Below, piece by piece: positions 7,954-16,473 of a stretch of 64,000 nt of DNA (within the stretch, counting starts at the first letter, position 1; every line of letters starts with the position of its first letter). The translations under genes were made by a program, and so were the position numbers. The notes under the pieces were generated by a model, which made no database searches, was not told the DNA's origin, and worked only from the letters and a program-made list of their open reading frames with translations. Origin of the DNA: Sphingobacterium arenae (lineage in GTDB: Bacteria; Bacteroidota; Bacteroidia; Sphingobacteriales; Sphingobacteriaceae); the NCBI RefSeq assembly GCF_014692505.1, contig NZ_JACNYK010000002.1, positions 372,001 through 436,000 of the forward strand, read 5' to 3'.

Positions 7954-10900
7954 TTATTTTAATGTGAGATTAATACCTAAAGAAAATACTTTGCTCATCG
8001 GATAGATAACTCCGTTGGTGAGGTATCCGTCCTCCCGACTGTCCGAAGCAATAGCCGTTTCCGGATCAAATACTTTCGGCAGGCTTGAGAATGTTAGCAG
8101 GTTCTCGCCGGAGAAATAAACACGTGCTTTACTGAATATGTTCCCTACCGTCGAGGATGGTAGGGTGTACCCCACCTGTACGTTTTTCAGGCGTATAAAA
8201 CCTGCATTCTGCACGTATGCAGTCTGCGCTAGTCTGTTCTTATTTGTTTCTGCCGTAAAATAAGGTTTAGGTAGGTAAGCTCCTGTATTTGGTCCTAGTA
8301 TATTTGTTTCATCCGCTGGTCGCCAATAGTCGAGTGCTGGCGAATCCTTGTACAGCCCCGAACCTGCCCAAGCGCTTGTTAACCCCCAGAACAACGGTGA
8401 TGTCGTTTCTGGATAAAATTCGCGTCTAAAAATGCCCTGCCAGAACATGTTAAAGTCTATCCCCTTCCAGTTCGCACCGGCATTGATACCGATATTGTAG
8501 CGCGGACTGGTATTACCGATAACTTTCAGATCCCCACGGTCATTCAGTGTACGGCTCCCTTCATCAATGACATCATCATCATTCAGGTCTACGTATCGAA
8601 TATCACCCGGTCCCCAATTCGTATGGTATCGCTTCTGCCCCGCCGCGACAGTCTCAGCTTCTTCAGCGGTTTGGATAATACCTCCTGTTTCGAATCCCCA
8701 GATTTCACCATACTCTTTTCCGGCATACCAACCATCTATTCGTCCCATAGGATTCCAATACCTTGTTATTGTCGTCCGGCTATCGCCCAACGCTAACTTA
8801 ACATTGTAGCTGAAATCATGTGATATATGATCGTTCCAGTCCACAACAAGCTCAAATCCTTTTGTGGATAGATCTGCATTGTTCGTGACCGGTGCAGTCG
8901 CGCCCAATACATAGGGCAATTCAAAAGCAGCTCCCCACATATCCAATGTCTTCCGGTTATACCAGTCAAAGGTAAGCCCCAAACGTGAATCCAACAGGTT
9001 CATCTCTACCCCCATATTGAAGGTGTTAATCGTCTCCCAGGTGATATCGTCACTTATCAGAGTCGGTACACCGGCATAAGGAGGCCGTTGCCCTCCCAAT
9101 ATCCAAGGTGTCTCGGGAGAGATTGATATTTTGTCATAATACAGATAGTTTGTAATATTCTGATTACCTAAAGAGCCGTAGGATACCCTCAGCTTCATGT
9201 AATCGATATAGCCCCGCATAGATTCCCAAAAGGGTTCGTTCGAGATTGCATAGCCGACAGAAGCCGAAGGGAAGAACCCAAAACGTTTATCTTTCGGAAA
9301 ACGGGAAGAACCGCTATAGCGACCGCTTACTTCCACCAGATATTTCTCCTGATAGTTGTAGTTCAACCGGCCAAATGCCCCCCTTGTCGCCCAGTGCTCC
9401 ATATTATCCGTCGCGATCACCCCGCCCAGAGAGGTTCGGATGGAAGGATATTCGTCCACCACCGGCGACGTACCTGTTGCCGACAATCCGGTCGTCAGTA
9501 ATTCCTCCTGTTCAAAACCCAGCATAATATTAAAGAAATGCTCATCGATCTGTGATTCATACGAGGTTACCGCATTCAACAACTTATACACCCGTTCGGA
9601 GTAACTCGACACATAGGTAGATTCCGGCTTTCCAATATTACCAAACGAACCGTCTCCTAGTTCTACCATCACCGGTTTGGGATTACTGCTGGCCTTTGTA
9701 TTGCGGATGTTATAGTTATAATTGAATGTGGTCTTCCAGCCCTTAATAGGTTCGATCTCCGCACCGATATTTGCTAAGAAATCTGCCCGTTTACTAATAT
9801 CCCGCCCTGAATCTTGCAACAAGCGCACCAACGGGCTCTGAACCGTACCATTAATATTATAATGCGGCATCATTGGAGCAAACATCAACATCTCGCGAAA
9901 GGTATGTTCCCTCCCAACGGTCGTTTCTCCCATCGGATAATCTGTATCCGAGGACGCCCACTTCAAGCTGGAATTTAACCGCAACCAGTCGGTCACTTCT
10001 GTCGACACATTGGACATGAGGTTATATCGTTGATAATGATCGTGACCAACAGCATACGCTCCGTTCTGTCTGGAATAACCGGCTGAAAGAAAATACTGTG
10101 TCCGTTCCGATCCACCCGATACATTTAAATTATGTTTGTGGCTTAACGAATTGTTTCCCATCAAAAGATGAGGCCAGTCGTTATTGGCATTTCCATTTCG
10201 CCGACCGGCCCAAATATTGTCAATCGGATTCTCCGGATCATATTCATATGGAAAAGTCCCGTCGATATATCCTTTTATTCTTTCCATCTGTTCGTCTGAA
10301 TAAACGGAAGTGAGACCGGCATTGGCATTGGCCTGGTTATAAGCCGTTGCCCAAGTATACGCATCGATAAAATGTGGTAAACGAAGCAGCGAGGAGATAG
10401 AAAGATTATTCGAATAATCGACTTTTACACCTTCCGCTTTACTTCCTTTTTTTGTCGTGATCAGGATCACACCATAGGGCGCGCGCGAACCATAAACTGC
10501 TGAGGCGGAAGCATCTTTGAGTACCGATATACTTTCGATCGTTTCGGGATCTACACTATTGATATCGATTTCTACCCCATCTACTAAAACCAAAGGACTA
10601 CTACTTCCATTTAATGAACCAACCCCTCTTATATTCCAGCCACTTGCCGCCCCCGGTTCGCCTCCCCGCATCCCCATGTTGATGTTCATGTTCGGTGAGG
10701 CGCCTTTAATAAGATCCGCTACGTTAGCCGACGGACGGTTAGCCAAGGCCTCGCCCGAAACCACATCAACCGCTGCTGTCATGTGCGCGCGTTTCTGTGT
10801 ACCGTAACCAACAACCACAACTTCCTCTAATGTAGATTCCTCTCCTTCCAAAACTATATCAAAGGACGTTTTATTGCCAATAGTCATTTTCTGAGTTACG

Positions 10901-11259
10901 TACCCGATATAAGATATGACTAAGACATCGGAAGAACTCAACCCCGACGCCGACAGGTTGAAAACTCCGTTTTCGTCCGTAGAGGCACTTGATTGTATCC
11001 TAACAACGGTCACCGTCGCTCCTACGATGGGCTCCCCATTTGCATTACGTACGGAACCTTTTATCTCCCTTTGATTATACGGGCTGGTATTTAGTATTAT
11101 TCCTTCATCCAGCTCAAATGAAGGAGTCGCTGCATAACCGCTTCCTATAAAGAATGCAGTTATTCCTATCCCCCATATCCTGACCAAAGGATATAGTCTT
11201 CCCCGTTTTTGCATTCTATCCCTAGGATAAAATAAAAAAGAGTTGTTCGTTGTTACCAT
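7954..11259 (-). CDS. SusC/RagA TonB-dependent outer-membrane transporter (pair 1)
   Basis: The gene encodes about 1101 aa. A signal segment is followed by a carboxypeptidase-regulatory-like beta-sandwich (IKGSVRNANGEPIVGATVTV), the LEEVVVVGYGTQKR box, a plug domain with LVLVDGVEI, ISVLKDASASAVYGSR and GVILITTKKG, then the 22-strand barrel ending in FSLGINLTLK. It imports oligosaccharides with SusD1 using TonB energy. The open frame extends to 11364, but a LacI-type operator occupies 11341-11354. I therefore place the start at the ATG at 11259 (MVTTNNSFLF), with the ATG at residue 16 (MQKRGRL) as an alternative. The PQQ dehydrogenase and aldolase genes follow in the same operon. Confidence 0.92.
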   Translation of the reverse strand: MVTTNNSFLFYPRDRMQKRGRLYPLVRIWGIGITAFFIGSGYAATPSFELDEGIILNTSPYNQREIKGSVRNANGEPIVGATVTVVRIQSSASTDENGVFNLSASGLSSSDVLVISYIGYVTQKMTIGNKTSFDIVLEGEESTLEEVVVVGYGTQKRAHMTAAVDVVSGEALANRPSANVADLIKGASPNMNINMGMRGGEPGAASGWNIRGVGSLNGSSSPLVLVDGVEIDINSVDPETIESISVLKDASASAVYGSRAPYGVILITTKKGSKAEGVKVDYSNNLSISSLLRLPHFIDAYTWATAYNQANANAGLTSVYSDEQMERIKGYIDGTFPYEYDPENPIDNIWAGRRNGNANNDWPHLLMGNNSLSHKHNLNVSGGSERTQYFLSAGYSRQNGAYAVGHDHYQRYNLMSNVSTEVTDWLRLNSSLKWASSDTDYPMGETTVGREHTFREMLMFAPMMPHYNINGTVQSPLVRLLQDSGRDISKRADFLANIGAEIEPIKGWKTTFNYNYNIRNTKASSNPKPVMVELGDGSFGNIGKPESTYVSSYSERVYKLLNAVTSYESQIDEHFFNIMLGFEQEELLTTGLSATGTSPVVDEYPSIRTSLGGVIATDNMEHWATRGAFGRLNYNYQEKYLVEVSGRYSGSSRFPKDKRFGFFPSASVGYAISNEPFWESMRGYIDYMKLRVSYGSLGNQNITNYLYYDKISISPETPWILGGQRPPYAGVPTLISDDITWETINTFNMGVEMNLLDSRLGLTFDWYNRKTLDMWGAAFELPYVLGATAPVTNNADLSTKGFELVVDWNDHISHDFSYNVKLALGDSRTTITRYWNPMGRIDGWYAGKEYGEIWGFETGGIIQTAEEAETVAAGQKRYHTNWGPGDIRYVDLNDDDVIDEGSRTLNDRGDLKVIGNTSPRYNIGINAGANWKGIDFNMFWQGIFRREFYPETTSPLFWGLTSAWAGSGLYKDSPALDYWRPADETNILGPNTGAYLPKPYFTAETNKNRLAQTAYVQNAGFIRLKNVQVGYTLPSSTVGNIFSKARVYFSGENLLTFSSLPKVFDPETAIASDSREDGYLTNGVIYPMSKVFSLGINLTLK

Positions 11260-11340
11260 AATTAGTCTTATAATTTTAACTGCGCTGTATTTTATTTGAT
11301 GTTCTATTTTATATAATTTATAGTTATTTCGATATTCTCT

Positions 11341-11354
11341 CGTTAACGTTACCG
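11341..11354. promoter_or_regulatory. LacI-type operator upstream of susC1
   Basis: The sequence is CGTTAACGTTACCG, which matches a perfect dyad CGGTAACGTTACCG except at one base. It lies 81 nt before the chosen susC1 start and just downstream of the lacI-type gene, so the regulator and its probable target are adjacent. Its position inside the extended reading frame argues against the start at 11364. Confidence 0.7.
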
Positions 11355-11482
11355 AACATTGCATTTAAAAAAAGGCGACATGCCTTATGAGTTAAAAAAG
11401 TAACGATAAATTTTCTATGGAGATTCCTTTCATCACGTTAGTCTCTGTCTGATATCAACTAATTTATTGCTTATAATCTGAT

Positions 11483-11514
11483 CCAAGGTAAAATATAAAC
11501 ATTAAAAAAACAAA
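11483..11514 (-). promoter_or_regulatory. Candidate Bacteroidota promoter for the susC1 operon
   Basis: On the minus strand a TTTG (11514-11511) is followed after 20 nt by TACCTTGG (11490-11483), close to the TTTG/TAnnTTTG promoter of this phylum. Spacing is the same as in the candidate promoters of susC2 and susC3. It lies just past the stop of the lacI-type gene and would give a leader of about 220 nt containing the operator at 11341. One base of the -7 box deviates, so this is only a candidate. Confidence 0.4.
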
Positions 11515-11522
11515 TATTTTTT

Positions 11523-12593
11523 TCAATTTTCGTAAAACATATAATTTTCAACAGTAATAATATCAATTGGCATGGGTTTAAAATTCATGACATTCTCCTT
11601 TAGCAAAAAGAATCTATACAGGTAGTTTAACGCAAAATATCCCTGTTTATCCGGACGTTGGCAGATTAAGAAATCTACAATCCCTTTCGAGAGATAGTCT
11701 ACGTTGGCTTCCAAAAAGTCAAATCCTATAATATAGGGTTTCTTTATCTCCTGATGATCATAAAAAAAACGTCCTACAACAGAAACCCTAGAATTCGTAA
11801 CAAATAATACATCAGGATTAGACTTTCTAATACTAGACCACAACTCCTTTTCTACCTCTGTATATTCATTATAAGGAATATCGACAACTTCTATTCTAAA
11901 ATTTTTATTCAGATTATTAAGATACGTTTTGTAGCCCTCAATTTTTGTATCTAAATACTTATAGTTTTCCAAGCCTTTCGCAATGTTCAAAATAAGTATC
12001 TTGGCATTTGTTCCCACTAAATAAGAAGTCAGGTTTCCCGCCAGTCTTCCCGTACTGTTCAAATCCGGGCCAATATAACCTAATGTTGATTTAGTTGGAA
12101 TATCGGAATTTATATATATCGTCTGCAGTTTTTTCCGATGGCATTTTTTCACAAAAGCTTCCGTTTCTTTAATGAATATCGGCGCTATGACGACGGCATT
12201 AAACTGAGACTTTATCGTTTTTTCTGAAACTTCTAAAAAAGTGTGAACATCCTCTTGATCATAAAGAAACACCTCGGTTTGTATACCAAAGGGTTCTAAC
12301 TCCTGTATACCTTTACGAATACCTTCTAAACACAGTTGCCAATAACCTGTCTGTAAAGATGTCTTAGGGATAATAACGGAAATCTTAATATTGTTTTTAA
12401 CGGATAGTGATCTTGCGTAAAGATTAGGCTGATAATTGTATTCTTTTATGATATCCTTAACCTTTTTCCGAGTTGCTTCGGAGACGTCCTTTCTATTGTT
12501 AAGTACACGATCTACCGTTCCGATAGAAACATTGGCAAGTTTGGCAATATCTTTAATCCCAAAACGTTTTTTATCCTTGTCATCAGACATCAT
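11523..12593 (-). CDS. LacI-family transcriptional regulator
   Basis: This 356-aa protein has an N-terminal helix-turn-helix (FGIKDIAKLANVSIGTVDRV, then LNNRKDVSEATRKKV) and the hinge YQPNLYARSL that inserts into the operator minor groove. A two-lobed periplasmic-binding-protein-like ligand domain follows (residues about 68-350: ISVIIPKTSLQTGYW, AVVIAPIF, IGFDFLEANVDYL). The ligand is probably a sugar or sugar acid released from the target glycan. It is the only regulator gene in the window and sits between the CE7/enolase/cupredoxin block and susC1. The dyads before susC1, susC2, susC3 and the GMC gene are of the kind this family binds, so it is the best candidate for the island-wide switch. 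Whether it represses or activates cannot be read from sequence. Confidence 0.93.
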   Translation of the reverse strand: MMSDDKDKKRFGIKDIAKLANVSIGTVDRVLNNRKDVSEATRKKVKDIIKEYNYQPNLYARSLSVKNNIKISVIIPKTSLQTGYWQLCLEGIRKGIQELEPFGIQTEVFLYDQEDVHTFLEVSEKTIKSQFNAVVIAPIFIKETEAFVKKCHRKKLQTIYINSDIPTKSTLGYIGPDLNSTGRLAGNLTSYLVGTNAKILILNIAKGLENYKYLDTKIEGYKTYLNNLNKNFRIEVVDIPYNEYTEVEKELWSSIRKSNPDVLFVTNSRVSVVGRFFYDHQEIKKPYIIGFDFLEANVDYLSKGIVDFLICQRPDKQGYFALNYLYRFFLLKENVMNFKPMPIDIITVENYMFYEN

Positions 12594-12621
12594 ACTTCCC
12601 TAATAAAGTTAGTTTACGATA

Positions 12622-12635
12622 AATTTACGTTATAT
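12622..12635. promoter_or_regulatory. Weak operator-like half site before the lacI-type gene
   Basis: The sequence contains TTTACGTTA (12624-12632), the left nine bases of the proximal susC2/susC3 operators, but lacks the CCG end. It lies 28 nt upstream of the regulator's start codon, about where the proximal susC operators sit relative to their genes. It could be a weak autoregulatory site or chance. Confidence 0.25.
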
Positions 12636-12662
12636 TTTCCAATATCCATCGTCGCGCTCGAC

Positions 12663-13856
12663 CTATCGTTTCAAAAAATAATCAAAAAATAAGAATGCTT
12701 GTTCATTGGAAGTGCTATCTGGTGAATGTGCTACACGATTTGTCATGGCTACCCGGTTTTCAACGCCCAACAATTTATTTACTGCAATAGTATGGTTCAG
12801 TGGTATCCATCTTTCCAAGGGGTCTGAAGATCCACCTGAAACCAAAAAAGGACGTGGTGCCATTAATGCATGTAACTCGTGTAGATCATACCCCTCTTCA
12901 ATTAGTTTCGGATATAGCCCCTTTGCATCTGCTCCCATTCCTGTTTTTCGCCATGTGTCTTTCCAAGGTGGGGAATAATAACCAAGATACCAGGGCTCCC
13001 AATAATTCACACCGCTTCCTTTGGTTTCGTCAAAAACAATACCCGGATCGGACCATACCCCACAGGCGTATTTATCATATAGAGCAGAGGCAAACATCGC
13101 CCATTTTCCGCCATAAGAGTGCCCCATAATTCCGATGCGGGTTTCATCAACCTCTGAATATTTCGCCAATGCCTCCCAAGCATTCGCCGCGGCATATGCC
13201 AGCATAGATAAAGGTTGCACTGTAGCATTATCTATTGACGGGTAATAAAGCGAATAGGTTCTGTTGGCAGATGTCTCTTTCGTGCCGATGGATAATGTTA
13301 CAAACCCACGTTTTGTTAATTGCAAAGCAAAATCGCGATGTGGTTTTCCCGCACCTGTTGCTGTTTCTGGTTCATAGAAAACCGTTACCACTGCTGGTTT
13401 TTTACCTTTTGTTCCGGGTACTAAAAGATATCCCGTTGTTTCTTCGTTCGGCAACCATTTAAAAGTCACCGTATATTGTGTGTACCCCTCTTTCTGAGTG
13501 GAGTCCAATATGTTTAAGGTCTGATCTTCTATTATACCAGGCCACTCCCCCATCATGTCGTGCCATTTTTCTCTAATTTCTGTCCTTCGTTCTTCCCAAT
13601 CTTCCTTTGTTTTTACTACCCTGCCATCATAAAAGTTCAAAGGGGAACGATATTCACCTAATTCGTGTTTAAATTGTTCAGGTGGAACAAAATACCGCTC
13701 TATCTTATCCCATATTTCTTTTTTGGACACTTTCATGGTTTGGCCGTGAGTGGCTAACGTGCCTAACATAAATACTGCGGTGCTCCAAAGTGCGATATGC
13801 ATTTTTCGTCTGCTTTTCATATTAAATCGTGTGCTTTTTCTATTAAAACAAATCAT
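12663..13856 (-). CDS. Exported alpha/beta hydrolase (carbohydrate esterase-like)
   Basis: This 397-aa serine hydrolase has nucleophile S247 in GIMGHSYGGK, likely acid D345 in SGGSSDPLERW and His H377 in VAHSPD. The GHSYGGK loop and the long region before the core recall acetylxylan- and glucuronoyl-esterase-like hydrolases of glycan loci, so it probably removes acyl or alkyl esters from sugars. The start at 13856 overlaps the upstream stop (TAATG). An ATG at 13820 (MKSRRKMHIALW) would give a more normal signal peptide ending GTLATHGQ. It follows the propeller gene and is probably the penultimate gene of the operon ending in lacI. The exact family is unknown. Confidence 0.78.
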   Translation of the reverse strand: MICFNRKSTRFNMKSRRKMHIALWSTAVFMLGTLATHGQTMKVSKKEIWDKIERYFVPPEQFKHELGEYRSPLNFYDGRVVKTKEDWEERRTEIREKWHDMMGEWPGIIEDQTLNILDSTQKEGYTQYTVTFKWLPNEETTGYLLVPGTKGKKPAVVTVFYEPETATGAGKPHRDFALQLTKRGFVTLSIGTKETSANRTYSLYYPSIDNATVQPLSMLAYAAANAWEALAKYSEVDETRIGIMGHSYGGKWAMFASALYDKYACGVWSDPGIVFDETKGSGVNYWEPWYLGYYSPPWKDTWRKTGMGADAKGLYPKLIEEGYDLHELHALMAPRPFLVSGGSSDPLERWIPLNHTIAVNKLLGVENRVAMTNRVAHSPDSTSNEQAFLFFDYFLKR

Positions 13857-15343
13857 TATAAAGTTTCCTTGACCGTATATACCACTAGCTTATTCAGCAA
13901 GGTATCTGTCCTTTGTTTATTAAAAACGGAATCTAACGTGATTTCATAGATATAATCTTTCTCCATTTCACCGAGGTCTATCTGCAATCTCTTTCCTCGA
14001 TTCGATATTTTCCATTTGTGTACCGACATTTGTTTAAGATTTACTTCTGGCGAACCATATTTTTGATGGTATAGGTAGTTATAGCGACGAACTCGGATAG
14101 CTTTGGCGATATGAATGCTATCTCCCAGGTCGATAGGTTGTGTAAAATACATTTCAAAACCGTTTTTAAGAAGATGTATGTCCGCTACGTCAAACGGCGT
14201 TTTGCCAGTGAACGAAATGCGTTGGATTCCCCTATCTCCTAGCCAGCCATGATCTGATTGGCCTACCCACAGACTACCATCCGGCGCAAAAACTAACCTG
14301 TTGTTTCCCTTTCGTAGCCCCTGACCATCTATAAACGGTGTCACTGCACCTTGAACCACCCCCTTTACATCTTCTAGCATAATACGAACTAAGCGTTCTT
14401 GATTCATCTCGCCTACAATAAACTGTCCCTCAAAGGGCTTTAGCATTTTATTATGTCTAATTTGAACAGGTTGGGTAGGTGAATTTGCGATGACGTTATG
14501 TGGAAAAATCACAGCAGGCTTCTCCCGCATTGCATTTAATGTATCCGCATTCAGTTCAAATGGGTTGCCTCTATTCCATCCCTTCGTCCATACCAAGCTT
14601 GCCGGATGTCCGTAAAATTTACCTTCTTGGACATAGTGCAAGGGGCTCGACCCTACCCAATCTCCTTGATTATCGGTAACAAACAGCCTTCCTTTTGCGT
14701 CAAGCCCTAATCCATTAGGGGAACGAAAACCCGAAGCAAACGGCACAATCTCTCCATTTTTTTTCATTTTCATCACCCAACCCCTATAGGGTACAATGGA
14801 AAACATAGGTTTACCTTCCCGACTCTTGCCGTCCATCAACGTATCTCCTCGAAGTTCAGCAGATATCCCTCCTCCCGCTGAGGAAGAATTCAAGGCAAAA
14901 TACAAATTGCCGTCGCTGTCTTCCACGGGGCCATAGGTAAATTCATGATAGTTTCCCGTCATACCAAATCCGTCATATACCGTTTCGTACATATCTGCCT
15001 TTCCATCGCCATCGGTATCCTTGATCCGTGTTAGTTCGGGTAATTGCATGACCAGTATTTCACGGTCATTAATGACCTTCAAACCAAGCGGTTCGTGCAA
15101 ACCTGTTGCAAAAACACGCCATTCCTTCGTATCCGGTTCGTAAATCATCACCTCTCCCCGCATAAAAGCTGCTACCAACCGACCATCTGCTAAAAAATCC
15201 AATGCGGCTACTTCTGCCGTCAACCCAGGAGGTGTTTCAATAGTATCTATTTGAAAAGATGCACCGTCACTGACTAGATCGTCGCTTTGACAAGCTGCTA
15301 AGGCTATCGACGCACCTAAAAAATATGTAATCGCCGTTCTCAT
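13856..15343 (-). CDS. Lipoprotein beta-propeller of the sugar-dehydrogenase/putative membrane-bound dehydrogenase type
   Basis: This 495-aa protein has a short lipoprotein signal (TYFLGASIALAAC). The six-bladed quinoprotein-like propeller includes GLHEPLGLKVINDREILVMQ, the Ca-binding-like loop IKDTDGDGKADMYETV, GFRSPNGLGLDAKGRLFVTD and NNRLVFAPDGSLWVGQSDHG. It resembles the propeller of Planctomycete/Bacteroidota putative membrane-bound dehydrogenases (DUF7133-like). It has no CxxCH, so it carries no heme of its own. The adjacent upstream gene encodes a cupredoxin, with stop and start overlapping by one base (TAATG), suggesting that the pair exchange electrons. A purely binding role is also possible, because the PQQ ligands are not certain. 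Confidence 0.75.
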   Translation of the reverse strand: MRTAITYFLGASIALAACQSDDLVSDGASFQIDTIETPPGLTAEVAALDFLADGRLVAAFMRGEVMIYEPDTKEWRVFATGLHEPLGLKVINDREILVMQLPELTRIKDTDGDGKADMYETVYDGFGMTGNYHEFTYGPVEDSDGNLYFALNSSSAGGGISAELRGDTLMDGKSREGKPMFSIVPYRGWVMKMKKNGEIVPFASGFRSPNGLGLDAKGRLFVTDNQGDWVGSSPLHYVQEGKFYGHPASLVWTKGWNRGNPFELNADTLNAMREKPAVIFPHNVIANSPTQPVQIRHNKMLKPFEGQFIVGEMNQERLVRIMLEDVKGVVQGAVTPFIDGQGLRKGNNRLVFAPDGSLWVGQSDHGWLGDRGIQRISFTGKTPFDVADIHLLKNGFEMYFTQPIDLGDSIHIAKAIRVRRYNYLYHQKYGSPEVNLKQMSVHKWKISNRGKRLQIDLGEMEKDYIYEITLDSVFNKQRTDTLLNKLVVYTVKETL

Positions 15344-16473
15344 TATTTCTCTATTCTAAACTCCACACTAAATTGCTTTCCGTTTTTTTTATCCAAGACA
15401 AGCGGCCCAGCCGGTAATGGTACGCCATTATAATAACAGGTTATTTTTTCTTCTTCTGTATGGTGAAAAACAACATTATCATCTAATGTTGGAATCCGAA
15501 AATGACGTACAATCCCATTTTTATTTTCCAATTCTCTTATCGTTTCAAAAATCTCGATACCTTCTATGATATAACAAAATTCTAAATAACCACCATCCGT
15601 TACCCGATATCCTTTAAATTTAGGCGGGTTCTTGTTTGTATTTTGTTCGCCGATCGTTAGTACGTCCGGCCGGGTTTCGCGGTACACAATTGTCCCTTCT
15701 ATCTTCGCTTTCGCATCTTTATGTCCTTTCCACAACTCCGTATTATCGACAAACCCGTCTTTCCATACAAATCTCATCTGACAGGGAGTTGCATCCCAAC
15801 AAAAGGATATGTTTCCAGGTAAGTGGACAGCAATTGCTGCTGGGCTTGCGCCATCAATATATAGTCGATAATAATAAGGAGGTACCAATTCATAAGGATG
15901 ATTTTTGGTTTCTGCATGAACATGCACTTTATTCTTAACATGGTGTGGCACTGCTTTATCCTCAGTCAACACGGGCATTTCACCAGATTCATTAACATAC
16001 ATCGCTCCGTACATGACATGTCCGTGTCCTGGTAGGGTACAAACATACGGATATACCCCTTCTTCTGATGGTGCTGTGAAAGACAATGTTTCTGTTTGAT
16101 CTGCATGTAAAACAGACGTATGCCACATCACGTCCTCAGTTTCGGGAATATAACTTTTTGCTACTCCTTCCGCCCCTAATTTAGCGGCGAGATTTACCAC
16201 CTTTTCTCGAGATTTCGGACGAATAACCAAGAGGTTATGATCCATATCGTCCGTATTCGTAAAACGAAGGACGACCTGCTGCCTTGGAACAACATGAAAT
16301 CTAGGTAGACTAAACTGCAATCCGGGTAATACCGATATGTTAATTTCCTTAGGTGGTTCTTTTTGGGTTGAATATCCCTCTTTGTAACCCAAAATACCGA
16401 TAACTATCAAAAAAGCAAAAGCTACGGCAATCAGCTTCTTAACCGTTGGCGTTGTTTTTAATATTGTTTTCAT
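15343..16473 (-). CDS. Azurin/plastocyanin-like cupredoxin with a long C-terminal domain
   Basis: This 376-aa membrane-anchored or exported protein has a hydrophobic segment at 13-30. The cupredoxin domain spans about 42-160. Type 1 copper ligands are visible as H79 (DMDHN), C145, H150 and M154 (CTLPGHGHVM); the C-H-M spacing of 5 and 4 equals that of azurin. A further 200 residues of unknown fold follow, with paired aromatics and FCWDATPCQMRFVWKDG; this part resembles extensions found beside the same propellers. It overlaps the enolase-superfamily gene by ATGA and the propeller gene by one base. A role as electron carrier between the sugar dehydrogenases and a terminal oxidase is inferred from the ligands and the neighbours. 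Confidence 0.82.
   Translation of the reverse strand: MKTILKTTPTVKKLIAVAFAFLIVIGILGYKEGYSTQKEPPKEINISVLPGLQFSLPRFHVVPRQQVVLRFTNTDDMDHNLLVIRPKSREKVVNLAAKLGAEGVAKSYIPETEDVMWHTSVLHADQTETLSFTAPSEEGVYPYVCTLPGHGHVMYGAMYVNESGEMPVLTEDKAVPHHVKNKVHVHAETKNHPYELVPPYYYRLYIDGASPAAIAVHLPGNISFCWDATPCQMRFVWKDGFVDNTELWKGHKDAKAKIEGTIVYRETRPDVLTIGEQNTNKNPPKFKGYRVTDGGYLEFCYIIEGIEIFETIRELENKNGIVRHFRIPTLDDNVVFHHTEEEKITCYYNGVPLPAGPLVLDKKNGKQFSVEFRIEK

Noticed and set aside
11260..11364. Extended start of susC1 at 11364
   Set aside because: It would place an operator inside the coding sequence and add an unusual polar N-terminus before the signal peptide.
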